Shown here one piece after another: positions 10,720 to 22,080 of a stretch of 64,000 nt of DNA; the first letter of the stretch is position 1, and each line of letters starts with the position of its first letter. This DNA comes from Triticum aestivum (taxonomy: Eukaryota; Streptophyta; Magnoliopsida; Poales; Poaceae): positions 844,063,465-844,127,464 of the forward strand of contig NC_057801.1 of NCBI RefSeq assembly GCF_018294505.1, written 5' to 3'. The translations under genes were made by a program, and so were the position numbers. Below the pieces are notes generated by a model. That model was given only the letters and a program-made list of their open reading frames with translations, made no database searches and was not told the DNA's origin.

Positions 10720-12370
10720 CTTGGCCTATTGGTTTTCATTTTTTCTTTTCTGGCTTGGTGGTTCCATTCATCTTGTTATAGAGTCCAGTCCATAGGGTAA
10801 TGTGCCAAGTGGTTTGTGCCTTCCTCACCATGATGAATGTTAGCATCATGTGGAGGTTTGGGTCTCCCTTCTTGACCATGATGAATGCATCATGTGCAAC
10901 TATGTATGTGTCTATCATGTGTGTAGAGAGAGCAAGAGTCATTTGTAACAAATGATCCATTTGTTAAAGAAAAGGTATCATATTGATGAGGGAGAGGTGA
11001 GATGGATCTGGAATTTGTCTCATGTTTATGGATAGTTTAGCTCACCAGCCTTGACTTGATGCACCTAATAACATGACTAAACATGATGACACTTCCATCT
11101 TGGCATTGCATTGCTGCATATGGTTGCTAAATGGTACTCCCTCCGTCCCATAATATAAGAGCGTTTTTGACACTAAGTGTCAAATCATATACTCCCTCCG
11201 TCCCATAATATAAGAGCGTTTTTGACACTAAGTGTCAAATCATATACTCCCTCCGTCCCATAATATAAGAGCGTTTTTTACACTAAGTGTCAAAAACGCT
11301 CTTATATTATGGGACGGAGGGAGTATATGATTCAGTTCAACAATGTTCTTTATGTGAACAGTGCACCTTTAATCACGAGGCTTAGGCTTCTATTATTAGC
11401 TTGATTTTCCTGGTGAGCCAGCAAGGAATATATACTGGCTGAACCTAAGGAGGTCCTGTGTGACATTATGCCAGAATTATTAGCAGTTTTGGACCACCAC
11501 CAAGAAGGAGGAGAAGAAGAAGATCCTAGCTCTTGGAGCTGCTACCTAACAACCCCCATACAAAACTAAGTATGAATTCATATTCAAATTTCCAGGTGAT
11601 GCTTGAAACTTTTTTTAAAACTAAATGACCGAAGCACGGTCAATACATCAACCGCATCTCAACGTGTGTGCGGTCGTAGTATGGCCTGCGGAAATTTTCA
11701 AATGTGACAATGACCAAAGGAAGCAAGGGAGGGAAAAGCCAATGGACAAAAAACACCCAAGTTGCATACCTTTGACCAATTATGCATTTAATTGACGAAG
11801 AAAACATTGGAGCGTGCATTTCCACATCACAATGTTGATGGCATCATCTTCGCAAGATGCCATCGAGTGACCAAGTAGGTATCTCCTCTATGACGAGAGC
11901 GGCTAGATATTTATAACGCCTATCATTGAGCTATGAATATGAGCATGAGCATCGTTGAATGGATCTATGTTAAGTGTGCCTTTTTCCTTGGTGCGGTCTC
12001 CATCTGCATACTACTAATTTTCACTTAGCTATGACTGTCAACATATGACTCTACTTATTAGGCCGCCTGGGAGAAGAAGAGCAGACGCTGAAACTGGACT
12101 TTTCGAACAATTCCGGTATTTCGCTAGAATTTTTCGGTTTGGTTTCGGCATGACTCTTGTGGAGAATAAACTCATGTTCCTAACGACGACAGGGTCATAT
12201 GACATCTCACTGTCATCATGTACGGGTTATCCCAAAATTACCGGGACAAGAAGTGGGAACAAAAGAATTGGATTATTCAAAGTGGTGGTAATCGCCGTGC
12301 TTTGACCGGGCGACGAGAAGACCGTGTTCCATGGAGTAAAACTTGCCACCAATTTTCCATCTTGTTTTCA
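10720..12370. repeat. segmental duplication copy A
   Basis: Collinear with copy B at 12470-14790. Matching blocks are 10745-10970 with 12475-12660 (AGAGTCCA, GCCAAGTGGTTTG), 11020-11100 with 12700-12800 (TTAGCTCACCA, AACATGAC), 11570-11850 with 14160-14440 (CGGAAATTTTCAAATGTGAC) and 12060-12370 with 14590-14790 (TTGGATTATTCAAA). No coding region is seen in either copy. Identity is moderate, so the duplication is old. Confidence 0.65.
11137..11323. mobile_element. Stowaway MITE with two extra tandem ends
   Basis: The complete element is 11247-11323, a hairpin of 77 bp starting CTCCCTCCGTCCCATAATAT, ending with its inverse and flanked by TA. It is preceded by two further copies of the left end at 11137-11191 and 11192-11246, each 55 bp and each followed by CAAATCATATA. 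Stowaway elements are Tc1/mariner derivatives mobilised in trans. Confidence 0.85.
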
Positions 12371-12939
12371 GATCGAGATGATGATATCGGGTGATCCTTC
12401 AACGAATCAAATCAAAGTTGTATTAGGTGGTCGAATTGAATTGTAGTAATTATGGCAAATATATTCCCTATATTCTTTTCCGGCTTGCCATGCCATGTTT
12501 CATCCATTTTCATCATTCATGTTGCCATAGAGTCCATTCACAAATCGCGGTATGCCAAGTGGTTTGGGTGTCTTGGGTTCCGCTGATCATGATGAATGTA
12601 TCATGTGCATGTTTGTGGAGAGCAGGGTTTTATTGTAACAAGTGAACCGTATTATTTGTAGTTATCATGTTGGTTAGGCATGTGCCATCTTTGGATTCGA
12701 TCTCATGCTTAGGGATGGGCTCAGCTCACCACTTGAACTTGATGCATGGGCATGCAGTACTGTCACTGCACCCAGCAACATGACATTGCTTGCAGAGCTG
12801 GCTAGTTTAATTGATACAGTTCGCCTGCCCTCAAATCCATTGCCTGCAGAGTTGGCTAGTTTAATTGTTTGTGTAGGTACCTGAGCTCAGTTGTACTGCC
12901 TGACATATCCATCACACTGTGCCTCTTAATTTAATTACT

Positions 12940-14049
12940 GCAAAGCCCGGCGGGCGAGGCGGCGGCGGGCCCCTCCTTCCCCATCCGCTTGTGGGCGCCG
13001 ACGCGGGGCGGCCCCTTTGAGCGACGGTGCTGGACGCCCACGGGATCCAGCGGCGCGGCGGCGGTCTCGCGGGGCGGCGGGGTGGCCTGCTGTGGCGGCG
13101 CTCCGGCGATCCTCGGGCTGCGCGCTGCGGGGCGGCTGCGGTGCTCCCGTCCCGGGAGGTGGCTCGCGACCGGTCTCGGGCCGGATCCGTCCGGATCTGG
13201 CTTTGGGGGCCGGCCAGTGGCGCCTGGCTCCGGTGGTGCGTGCCCGGCGGCTCCGGCGCTTGGAGCCCGCCGGGCGACGCGGGTAGGGCAGCGGCCGGGC
13301 GTGGCTGCTGCTCCGGCCGTGGGTGGCGACATGGATAGGGCTCGGTGGCCTACCGGTGTCGTGGCGGCTTCACGGTGACTCGACGGATCTGTCCGCGGCA
13401 ACGGCCGTCTCCTCCGGCATCGGTTTGTCTGCGTTCGGGCCGTCTCGTCCTTCACCCCATCTCCTCGTCGCCCGGGCGCTACTCCCATCAAAGGGCTGGT
13501 CCTTTCCCAGCTGCGATCCACCGCTCGTCTCGCGCCCGATGTCGCAGGACAGAGCTCGTCTTGCGCATGATGCAGCAGGACCGAGCTCGTCTCGCGCACG
13601 ATGCAGCAGGACCGGGCTCGTCTCGCGCACGATGCAGCAGGACCAAGCTCGTCTCGCGCACGATACAGCAGGACCGAGCTCGTCTCGCGCACGATGCTGC
13701 AGGACCGAGATCATCTCGCGCTTGGGGTAGCAGGATGGGTCGGTGGATGCCGGTTCTGGCCGACCTATTGGGTCTCGACGCTGGGGGTTGCCCAGGGGCG
13801 CGAAAGGTGGGACCTTTCCGCTCGTCTCTTTTGTTGGGGTGCGCCGGGTCACGGGTGAGGTGGTGTCGAGGTCTTGGATGCTGGGGCGGCGGCCCTGGTG
13901 GTGGTGGTGGCGCGGTGCTCTTGGACAAAGCCCGCGCCTTGGTGCTGCCCGCTCATCATGGCCGTGTGGGCGGTGGCGTAGCGCGTGGTTGTACTGGATG
14001 CTTGTGGGTTGTTGCTTTATATATAAAGCGGGGCGAAAGCCTTTTTCGG
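12940..14049 (+). mobile_element. GC-rich retroposon with 13-bp target duplication
   Basis: The 1110-bp GC-rich block is flanked by TAATTTAATTACT at 12927-12939 and 14050-14062. It ends with TATATATAAAGCGGGG, GCGAAAGCC and TTTTTCGG, a 3' end I recognise from many wheat noncoding retroposons. A perfect direct repeat at an AT-rich target is what target-primed reverse transcription produces. Frames within it are open by GC bias and look like no known protein. Confidence 0.75.
13517..13733. repeat. 31-bp minisatellite, about seven units
   Basis: Units starting GACCGAGCTCGTCTCGCGCA begin at 13548, 13579, 13610, 13641, 13672 and 13703, an exact period of 31 bp, with a weaker unit before 13548. Sequence between units differs by only a few bases. 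The array lies inside the retroposon. As 31 is not a multiple of 3, each frame repeats through all three readings. Confidence 0.9.
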
Positions 14050-14790
14050 TAATTTAATTACTAGTACTATGCTTAGCTACTGCTGCTATGTCCTCTCAGA
14101 TGCTTTGTTCCTAACTAACCACACCCCTCCAACCAAGGCCCTGACACTAAGCTAAATCCAAATTCATATTTTGAGGACACGGGTCACGCCTGAGCGTTTT
14201 AAAACTAAACTACTGAACCACGGTTTCAACTAACCATTTCCAAATATATCAGGATAAGTACATCTCGGCGTGAGGGCGTACATATGCGCCGCGGAAATTT
14301 TCAAATGTGACAATGAGCCAAGAAAGTCAAGGAGCGAGAAGCCAATGGACAAACACCCAAGCTGCAATACTTTTGACGTCTTAATTGTAGAAACTTTGTA
14401 GTATATATGCATTTGCACATCGCACGGTGGTGGTATATCTCTCTCTCCAAATTGTGGATGCATATGACTAGATAATGGGGCTAAATATTCAGCACAACAC
14501 CTATCGTTAGTCAATAAATGTGTAGATGATGGCCAAGTGAACCTGCGATAAGAGCGCCATTTTTACTCTGGTGGAGACTGGCTTCTCTGCTAGGCGTTAG
14601 CTGGGAGAAGAAGTGCAGCCACTTGTAGGAAGAGTGATTTGGATTATTCAAAAGGTCCGTCATGGTGGTGATTGCCGACTGGAGAGCTTCCCGCACCTAT
14701 CAGGACAGACATGAAAAACTTGTTCCAAGGAGCAAAACCTGGCTTTGGCTCCAATCAGGTGGTCACTGGGAGAAAATCTCCCAGTTTCAA

Positions 14791-14949
14791 GAAGACAGTG
14801 GTGAGGTTTCATGTTAGGTTGGACATATAGACATACAAGTACCATCGCTTACAACACAATACTAATAAGGTTGAATATAGCAGTATCAGTTGTCTATGTA
14901 AATCTGTGGTTTAAATACTAGTGTTAGTTGATTAACATTAAAAAATATA
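14791..14949. other. short intergenic spacer
   Basis: AT-rich spacer between the duplicated block and a MITE. Nothing recognised. Confidence 0.4.
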
Positions 14950-15030
14950 CTCCCTCCATTCCATAATATAAAACATTTTTTGACACTACACAAGTGTTAG
15001 AAAACGTCTTACATTATGGGACGGAGGGAG
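14950..15030. mobile_element. Stowaway MITE
   Basis: An 81-bp element starts CTCCCTCCATTCC and ends GGGACGGAGGGAG, with TA at 14948-14949 and 15031-15032. The arms pair over most of their length around GACACTACACAAGTGTTAG. It belongs to the same broad group as the element at 11247 but is a diverged copy. Confidence 0.85.
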
Positions 15031-15119
15031 TAGCTCATTAATGATGATGGTTTGTGAATCGGGCCGTATGATGTTGACTACTCGTACCTTTTCAGATCCG
15101 TATGCTGCTTTGGTATCTT

Positions 15120-15335
15120 GTGACTGGTGTTTTGGTTTTTTTTTTTGGTGGGCACACATGCTTAATGATGGAACTATTGATATTTTTAAGTCGGCATTAT
15201 TGTGTTTTGGGTCACGGAAATGCCATTTCCCCCTTGCATCTCTCCCTTTTTTTTATAACGCCCACCCATCTCTCCTTTCTCCAACCTAATCCCCTTTCAA
15301 TGGAAAAAGCTGTCCTTTGGAACACTAAACTTCAT
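15120..15335 (+). repeat. dispersed repeat copy 2
   Basis: Carries GGCATTATTGTG, GGAAATGCC, CTCTCCTTTCTCCAACC and CCCCTTTCAATGG in the same order as copies near 6585 (inverted) and 15890. Noncoding; family unknown. Confidence 0.5.
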
Positions 15336-15870
15336 TTCTTGGGGGTAACATTATATTTTGTTTTTGTTGTTATCGCCCTGTGGCAGCCGTACTCTTCTTC
15401 CTTTTCTGACTTTGCACATGTGGATGTTGTTCGTTGTTCCGTTATTGTTTTACAGTGGAACCCGATACTTGTGCCGCCAGAAGTATGAAAATAAAAAGGA
15501 ACACCGTTACTTTTTCGTTCTTTCTTCTCTAATGTGGCCATGTTTGCTTGTTCACATTTCGTATGTTTAGGTAGTATATATACTATTTTTTGGTAATACA
15601 TATCGTATTTTGAGTATGCACTTTTTTACATACAAATATATACGTATTTCACAAATATAATAAAAATTATGGGTTAATTTGCAATTTTTTCATGTAACCC
15701 ACTTTGGGGTATCTTATATATAGTATATGAACATACTTAAAATGATAAAGTAGAATATATACTACCTATGAGACATGTGGGGTAACTACCCCAGGTGGTA
15801 GGATGAATTTTCTATATATATATATATATGTTTTGTTTTGCTTCTCTCGTGTAGAAACACCCATTTTCAA
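15336..15870. other. intergenic with a TA microsatellite
   Basis: AT-rich DNA with a short (TA)n run at about 15812-15829. Short frames here resemble nothing known. Confidence 0.4.
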
Positions 15871-16020
15871 GCTTTTTGGTGCTTTTAAAGCAACAACAAA
15901 TTATTGCTGTTGGGACACGGAAATGTGCTCAAGAAAGAGTAGCTATACCCATGCGTGGGACCCGTACGCACATCTCCTTTCTCCAACCAAAACTCCCTTT
16001 TCAGTTGAGAAGTATCTTTA
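15871..16020 (+). repeat. dispersed repeat copy 3
   Basis: Third copy of the small repeat. It has GACACGGAAATG, GTGGGACCCGTACGC, CTCCTTTCTCCAACC and CTCCCTTTTCAGTTG in the shared order. It lies immediately before the retroposon at 16035. Confidence 0.5.
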
Positions 16021-16034
16021 TTCTATTTAGGACC

Positions 16035-16720
16035 AATATATCGTTTTTTTGCAAAAAATATCAGATTTATTATAAAGATGAACCGGAAGTACAAAACACC
16101 TCAAACATAGTAAAAATTACATCAAGGTCCATGGATCACCGACGACTGTTGCCGCCACCAGAACGAACCACCGACGACCATTGCCGCCACCAAAACGAGC
16201 CATCGGCGCACCACTGTCGCCACTCCATACCAGAGCCGGCCTGACCTTGTCGTTGACAGCCGGGAAGTCTTCGCGCACGTGCCCCTAAGGACCAGCGCCC
16301 TGTAGCCGCAGTCGTCGCCGTTGAATCTTTAAATCGATTGAAGAACCCGATACCAAATATCGCCGTTGCTTATGCACGACGAGAAATCCTAACCTCTCCG
16401 CCCCGAGGAGCTGGCAGGAATCTACGCCGGAGCACCTCCTAATCCGTCCCAACGGACGAACTTCGGGAGGATCGGAGCCCATAAAACTGACTTGAAGAAG
16501 AAGCGCCACCATCAATCCAAAAGCACCCATGCGAAGACTAAAACCCTACTAATCTACTAGCCGGATCCAAGGCACCAGAAAATCCCCTCTTCACCTTCGA
16601 CCGCCGGAGCGACAAGCGGAGGGGAGGCAAAGCACGGGCTCGCTTGTTAAGATCGAGGTGAGGAAGGCTTTTCCTAATCGCCTTGCAAGAGGGGAAAGAA
16701 AAAGCTCGTCTCCTGTTGCT
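16035..16720 (-). mobile_element. noncoding retroposon, uninterrupted copy
   Basis: Minus-strand retroposon related to 6920-8010. Its A-rich 3' end is near 16050. It contains a short repeat of a Pro/Arg-coding motif (CCGCCACCAGAACGAACC and variants, 16150-16225) and the shared landmarks GAAGTCTTCGCGC, CGTGCCCCTAAGG and CGAGAAATCCTAACCTC. No protein is recognised. Confidence 0.5.
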
Positions 16721-17409
16721 CCAAAAGAAAAAGCTGCAGTAGCTTAAATCTTTTATCCTTTTTTCTTTTTTGCTAGATGACCTCAACAGCGAATACCGTT
16801 GATTCCTCTTCCTTTGTCCTTTAATCTGGGCATCTGTACCTTATCTTAAGGTTCTCTTACACTAACAAAAAGTGTAGGTGTGTCGGTCTGAAAGCCTACC
16901 TTTGGACTCTCGTTTATCCCTCACTACTACTCTACCCCGTAGGAAAAATAGCATTATTGAAAATATTGTCGAATACGATCCTACAATACAACTTTTATAA
17001 CGTGTCATTTATATTTTACAAATGAAACCAATGATCAAACTTTTACAGAAAAAAGAGGCCTAATAAAACCAGACGAAGAGAGTACTACTGTCTGACTGAC
17101 TCTGCACGCACGCACGCGGCTCCTCTTATAAACAATTCTGTTCATCGGCGCCTTAATCAGGCGGCGCCAGTCGGTCGCATCTTCTTTCGTACCTACTCCT
17201 GTTACTTTCTCGCTGCTTTTGATCTCTTCTCTTTCTCTTTCTCCAAAGGAACCAGTGCTAATGGAGAGCTTTGGTACTAGTTGCATGTGTTTTTTCATTT
17301 GCTGGCTTGTTGCTTTCACCATACACACGGACTACGGTCACCTTTTTTTACGAAAGAGAAGATTCAAGAATTATTAATCAATCTTAACCAGTGATTAAGC
17401 TTAGAATAA
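16721..17409. other. intergenic, no feature recognised
   Basis: AT-rich DNA with poly(T) patches and a short ACGC run near 17105. Frames of up to 97 codons are unlike any known protein. Confidence 0.4.
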
Positions 17410-17567
17410 GATTCTTTTTTTTAGGAAAGGAGGATTATCCCCTGCCACTGCCCTTTGCATCATGGTGATGCATGCAGCCCCTTTATTAAGCCAAGTAACC
17501 GAAATGTCTGTGATCTAGAACAAGCTCATACAGCTGAATAAAAAAGTATAAAATGCCACAACCGGTT
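17410..17567 (-). mobile_element. LINE or retroposon 3' end
   Basis: On the minus strand a GGCTTAATAAAGGGGC segment and a GGGATAATCC segment lead into an A-rich tail (T run at about 17414-17421 on the plus strand). This is a common 3' end of wheat non-LTR elements. It borders the truncated Copia LTR, which it may have interrupted. Confidence 0.45.
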
Positions 17568-18511
17568 CGATCTTTACGTCTCGACCATTTCGAGACTCCT
17601 CATCATGTCCGTGATCATATCCGGGACTCCGAACTACCTTCGGTACATCAAAACACATAAACTCATAATACCGATCGTCACAGAACTTTAAGCGTGCGGA
17701 CCATACCGGTTGGAGAATTATGTAGACATGACTGAGACACGTCTTCGGTGAATAACCAATAGCGGAACCTGGATGCTCATATTGGTTCCTACATATTCTA
17801 CGAAGATCTTTATCTGTCAAACCGCATAACAACATACGTTGTTCCCTTTGTCATTGGTATGTTACTTGCCTGAGATTCGATCGTCGGTATCTCAATACCT
17901 AGCTCAATCTCGTTACTCGTTCCGTAATGCATTATCCCGCAACTAACTCATTAGTCACATTGCTTGCAAGGCTTATAGTGATGTGCATTACCGAGAGGGC
18001 CCAGAGATACCTCTCCGACAATCAGAGTGACAAATCCTAATCTCGATTTATGCCAACCCAACAAGTAGCATTGGAGACACCTGTAGAGCACCTTTATAAT
18101 CACCCAGTTACATTGTGACGTTTGGTAGCACACAAAGTGTTCCTCTGGTAATCGGGAGTTGCATAATCTCATAGTCATAGGAACATGTATAAGTCATGAA
18201 GAAAGCAATAGTAGTAAACTAAACGATCAAGTGCTAAGTTAACGGAATGAGTCAAGTCAATCACATCATTCTCCTAATGATGTGATCCCGTTAATCAAAT
18301 GAGAACTCATGACTATGGCTAGGAAACTCAACCATCTTTGATCAACGAGCTAGTCAAGTAGAGGCATACTAGTGACACTATGTTTGTCTATGTATTCACA
18401 CATGTATTATGTTTCCGGTTAATACAATTCTAGCATGAATAATAAACATTTATCATGATATGAGGAAATAAATAATAACTTTATTATTGCCTCTAGGGCA
18501 TATTTCCTTCA
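17568..18511 (-). repeat. Copia 3' LTR, truncated
   Basis: Begins TGAAGGAAATATGCCC at 18511 right after the polypurine tract and follows the solo LTR at 37294 for about 944 bp. Homology stops at a GACGTAAAGAT segment near 17568, where the solo copy continues for some 800 bp more. Confidence 0.85.
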
Positions 18512-18523
18512 GTCTCCCACTTG
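18512..18523 (-). promoter_or_regulatory. polypurine tract
   Basis: AAGTGGGAGAC on the minus strand lies directly before the LTR start TG. It would prime plus-strand DNA synthesis in reverse transcription. Confidence 0.75.
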
Positions 18524-18544
18524 CGCTAGAGTCAATAATCTAGA

Positions 18545-19419
18545 TTACATAGTAATGATTCTAACACCCATGGAGTCTTGGTGCTGATCATGTTTTTCTC
18601 GTGGAAGAGGCTTAGTCAATGGGTCCGCAACATTCAGATCCGTATGTATCTTGCAAATCTCTATGTCTCCCACCTGGACTTGATCCCGGATGGAATTGAA
18701 GCATCTCTTGATGTGCTTGGTTCTCTTGTGAAATCTGGATTCCTTTGCCAAGGCAATTGCACCAGTATTGTCACAAAAGATTTTCATTGGACCCGATGCA
18801 CTAGGTATGACACCTAGATCGGATATGAACTCCTTCATCCAGACTCTTTCATTTGCTGCTTCCGAAGTAGCTATGTACTCCGCTTCACACGTAGATCCCG
18901 CCACGACGCTTTGTTTAGAACTACACCAACTGACAACTCCACCGTTCAATATAAACACGTATCCGATTTGCGATTTAGAATTGTCCGGATCAGTGTCAAA
19001 ACTTGCATCGACGTAACCATTTACGACTAGCTCTTTGTCACCTCCATAAATGAGAAACATATCCTTAGTCATTTTCAGGTATTTCAGGATGTTCTTTACC
19101 GATGTCCAGTGATCCACTCCTGGATTACTTTGGTACCTCCCCGCTAAACTAATAGCAAGGCACACATCAGGTCTGGTACACAGCATTGCATACATGATAG
19201 ATCCTATGGTTGAAGCATAGGGAACATCTTTCATTTTCTCTCTATCTTCTGCAGTGGTCGGGCATTGAGTCTGACTCAACTTCACACCTTGTAACACAGG
19301 CAAGAACCCTTTCTTTGCTTGATCCATTTTGAACTTCTTCAAAATTTTGTCAAGGTATGTGCTTTGTGAAAGTCCAATTAAGCGTCTTGATCTATCTCTA
19401 TAGATCTTGATGCCCAATA
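18545..19419 (-). pseudogene. Copia reverse transcriptase C-terminus and RNase H
   Basis: About 290 residues are open. The N-terminal half is the end of the reverse transcriptase (LSQSTYLDKILKKF, GSIMYAMLCTRPDV). The C-terminal half is RNase HI: GYVDASFDTD gives the first Asp, STCEAEYIA the Glu, and FCDNTGAIALA the next Asp, with LTKPLPREKH near the end. It removes RNA from the RNA/DNA hybrid during replication. The fragment starts exactly at the CACTA insertion, and the frame would resume that of the part beyond 22348. It is disconnected from any start and is therefore a relic, although the fragment itself shows no stop. Confidence 0.9.
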
Positions 19420-20049
19420 TATCACTACTAGGGAAAAGGCTAGCAGCAGCGCGTGTTTTGGGCCTATCAGTAGCGCAGGCGTGTGCGCTACTAGTAAGGC
19501 ACTACAGCTAAAGTTTAGCAGTAGCGTGGTTTAACCCACGCTACTGCTACATGGACATAGTAGTAGCGCTTTCTCCCAACAGCGCTACTGGTAATTACCA
19601 GTAGCGCTTCTCCCTGCCCGCGCTACTACTATTATTCCGTATTTCTAATTTCATGTTGTATTCATACACCTTCATACAAGTTTTCATACAACAGCAATTT
19701 AGAGATTGTTTTTACATCATAATGAGTTATTACGTCACGGGGTGAAAGAACCGTGGACTAGTTTCAAGTGGATGGACATCCACTTGAAACTAATCCGCTG
19801 TTCTTTCACCCAATGATGTAATAAATATCATCGTCATCATATCATTAACAATTTATCATCATAATATATCATTGTCATATAACAGCTCCTCATGATCATC
19901 GTTTTCATCAAGTAGACATCACATAGCAAGTTGGTCACTAGTCATAATCACAACTACTCCTCATTATCAACTCTAACACATTGTACCACATAATAAACAT
20001 AGTGTACCTCATAGGACCTACTACATTCTCTTACGACCTACTATATTCT

Positions 20050-21246
20050 CTAAGGTAAAATAGCAAAAAACAAGATAGCCCCTGACTCTCCATTATGGAG
20101 AATGGAGATCATCCTCTCTCCAATTCTTGACTTTCGCTTAATGTTGCTTCCAAGAACCTCCTTACGAATGTCCAAACATTTTTTCCATTCTTTGATTAGC
20201 ATGTGTTCACCGGTTTTAGAAATCCGATATGCACAGGTGAGATCCGTAGGATGACCTGGCTGTATGTTCAGAACTATAAGGCGACCATTGTGATACATCA
20301 AATGAGGCACACAATCCATCGGGATTTTCTGTTGAAAAACATAGTAATAACTTCGTAGTTAGCAATGATGTACTAGTTTTAGAAATATGAAAAAGATGCA
20401 CGGATGTCGTAATAGTAAAAAATCTTACCAGGGTATCTCCATGGAAGTTATAGTGGTTCAACATGTGCACTAGTGGCACGTATTCACCATAATTTGGAGG
20501 AGTTCGATAATAGGTGTTGTAATTCTCAAGACAAGTACAAAATGCGACCAGATGACTTTTCTCCTGATAAGTTAATTCAAAGCCTTCGGTGTAGAGGGTT
20601 TTGTGTACCATCTTCCGCACATTCTTTGAAGAATCAAAGTAAGTTGTCAATGGAAATAAGCTGTCAACTATTTTGAAATATACAATATAAATCAGCTAAT
20701 AACTATGTTTGAGAAACTCACATAGCGGTAAAATTGGAAGCGTATCAACAAGGACCCAAATGTCCATATTGTCTTGCTCGATGTCAGGATCACCAAGATC
20801 CATGGTGACAAGCATACCCTCATAAAAACCATACATCTTGCAAAGTGCTTCCCGATTTGGGCAACCAAAATGGGTTACGCTCTGAGCATTTTACAGATTT
20901 ACTCCAAAATCCATACCATGATGGGTCCTTAGGTGAATTTTCTTTGTTTCGAAACTTTCATGATCTTCAAAACCCATCCTCTCCAAGACATAGCGTCTTG
21001 CATAGCATGAGATAAGCTAGACAAATTGCAAAAGGTGAAAAGTACACATTCAAATAGTTGAAGTTGTGATTAATCATGAAAAAAACAATTGTTGTCGTTG
21101 TGTACCGTTTCAACATCGAAGGTCTCCTCGAGCTTAATGCTGAAGCGCCGATCTTTGTCTAGGTAAAAGAACCTGTCGCACATACCTCGGTTGTCGTGGC
21201 ACCAGCTGCACTCCCCCAGGAGACTTTCGTTGCCCGAGTACGACAT
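20050..21246 (-). pseudogene. CACTA-borne B3-like multi-exon gene, broken
   Basis: At least four exons on the minus strand. Exon 1 starts at ATG 21246 (MSYSGNESLLGEC, with the Cys-rich segment CSWCHDNRGMCDRF) and ends near 21108. Exon 2, about 21017-20725, begins SCYARRYVLERMGFEDHESF and includes GMDFGVNL followed by an in-frame stop near 20895. Exon 3 includes TTYFDSSKNVRKMV and EYVPLVHMLNHYNFHGDTL with a GTAAGA donor near 20430. The last exon reads KIPMDCVPHLMYHNGRL to a stop at 20050 and ends in a GERMISILHNGESGAILFF strand resembling the end of a B3 DNA-binding barrel. I recognise this as a gene often carried by wheat CACTA elements; the B3 link is inference. One stop breaks it. It might bind element ends or be a captured host gene. 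Confidence 0.6.
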
Positions 21247-21764
21247 TTCCTATGTTCATAATTCAAAGATTAAACTTGTACAATATTCTAGCACAAGTCA
21301 TGCCAAAATTCACTGAAAATTCCGGCATGAACTTTGCTAAAATAGGACATATCGAGCGCCTGAAATTTGCCGGAACGGAAATTAATCAACACTCCGGCAA
21401 AACATAGGCCACTCGGAGGTGTAACCTGAACATGACTGGCAAATGTGACAACGAATAATTGCTTAGACTAAAAAAATAACAACAAATATGGCATGTTCAA
21501 CTAGTTCTATTAATTCAACTAGTTCTTACTAAATATAAACTTACTATAAATAGAAATAAACTAGTTCTTTCTAGAAATAAACTAGTTCAACTAGTTATAT
21601 TAATTTTCTTACTAAAAATACATTAATTGTATTAATTCAACTAGTTCTTACTAAAACTAAACTAGTTCAACTAGTTTATTAATTTAGTTAATAATTATTT
21701 TAAACACTTACTAAATACAGTAAAAAACCGCATTATACAATAGTAAAAAACTACAGTGGAAACA

Positions 21765-22080
21765 AATGGGGTCGGGGAAGACGGCGGCGAGGTGGGGTCG
21801 GGGGAGACGGCGGCGAGGCTGGTCGAGGAAGACAGCGGCGAGGCGGGTCGAGGGAGACGGCGGCGGAGAGCGAGGGCAGGGGCTCCGGCAAGGTCGAGGT
21901 CGAGGAGGAGGAGGCACAGGCGCGCCACGACGTCGAGGGTATACTCCGGCAGAGAGCGACAACAGGGGCTCCGGCGAGGGCGAGGGCAGGGGCTCCGGCG
22001 GAGGCGACGAGGGGGAGAGAGAGTGGGGATTGGGGGAGGATGCAGAGGGGAAGCCCGCGCGTGCGGGGGGTTAGGTCAAA
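21765..22080. repeat. GC-rich degenerate tandem region in the CACTA
   Basis: Imperfect repeats of a GGGTCGGGGGAGACGGCGG-like unit of about 25-30 bp, followed by GGGGCTCCGG repeats. It stands out from the AT-rich interior and lies upstream of the B3-like gene. The frames are open through base composition and look non-coding. Confidence 0.5.

Larger units (their letters stand above)
12470..14790. repeat. segmental duplication copy B
   Basis: Second copy of the block described at 10720-12370. It is longer because of the retroposon at 12940-14049 and lacks the Stowaway of copy A, so both insertions came after the duplication. No gene was recognised in it. Confidence 0.6.

Noticed and set aside
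13517..13733. CRISPR-like array
   Set aside because: The units are contiguous without variable spacers and the genome is a plant nuclear genome. The same holds for the 71-bp and 48-bp arrays.
13345..14052. 235-codon plus-strand frame and several overlapping frames
   Set aside because: They cross a 31-bp minisatellite in a noncoding retroposon; the repeated peptide appears in every frame, as expected by chance.
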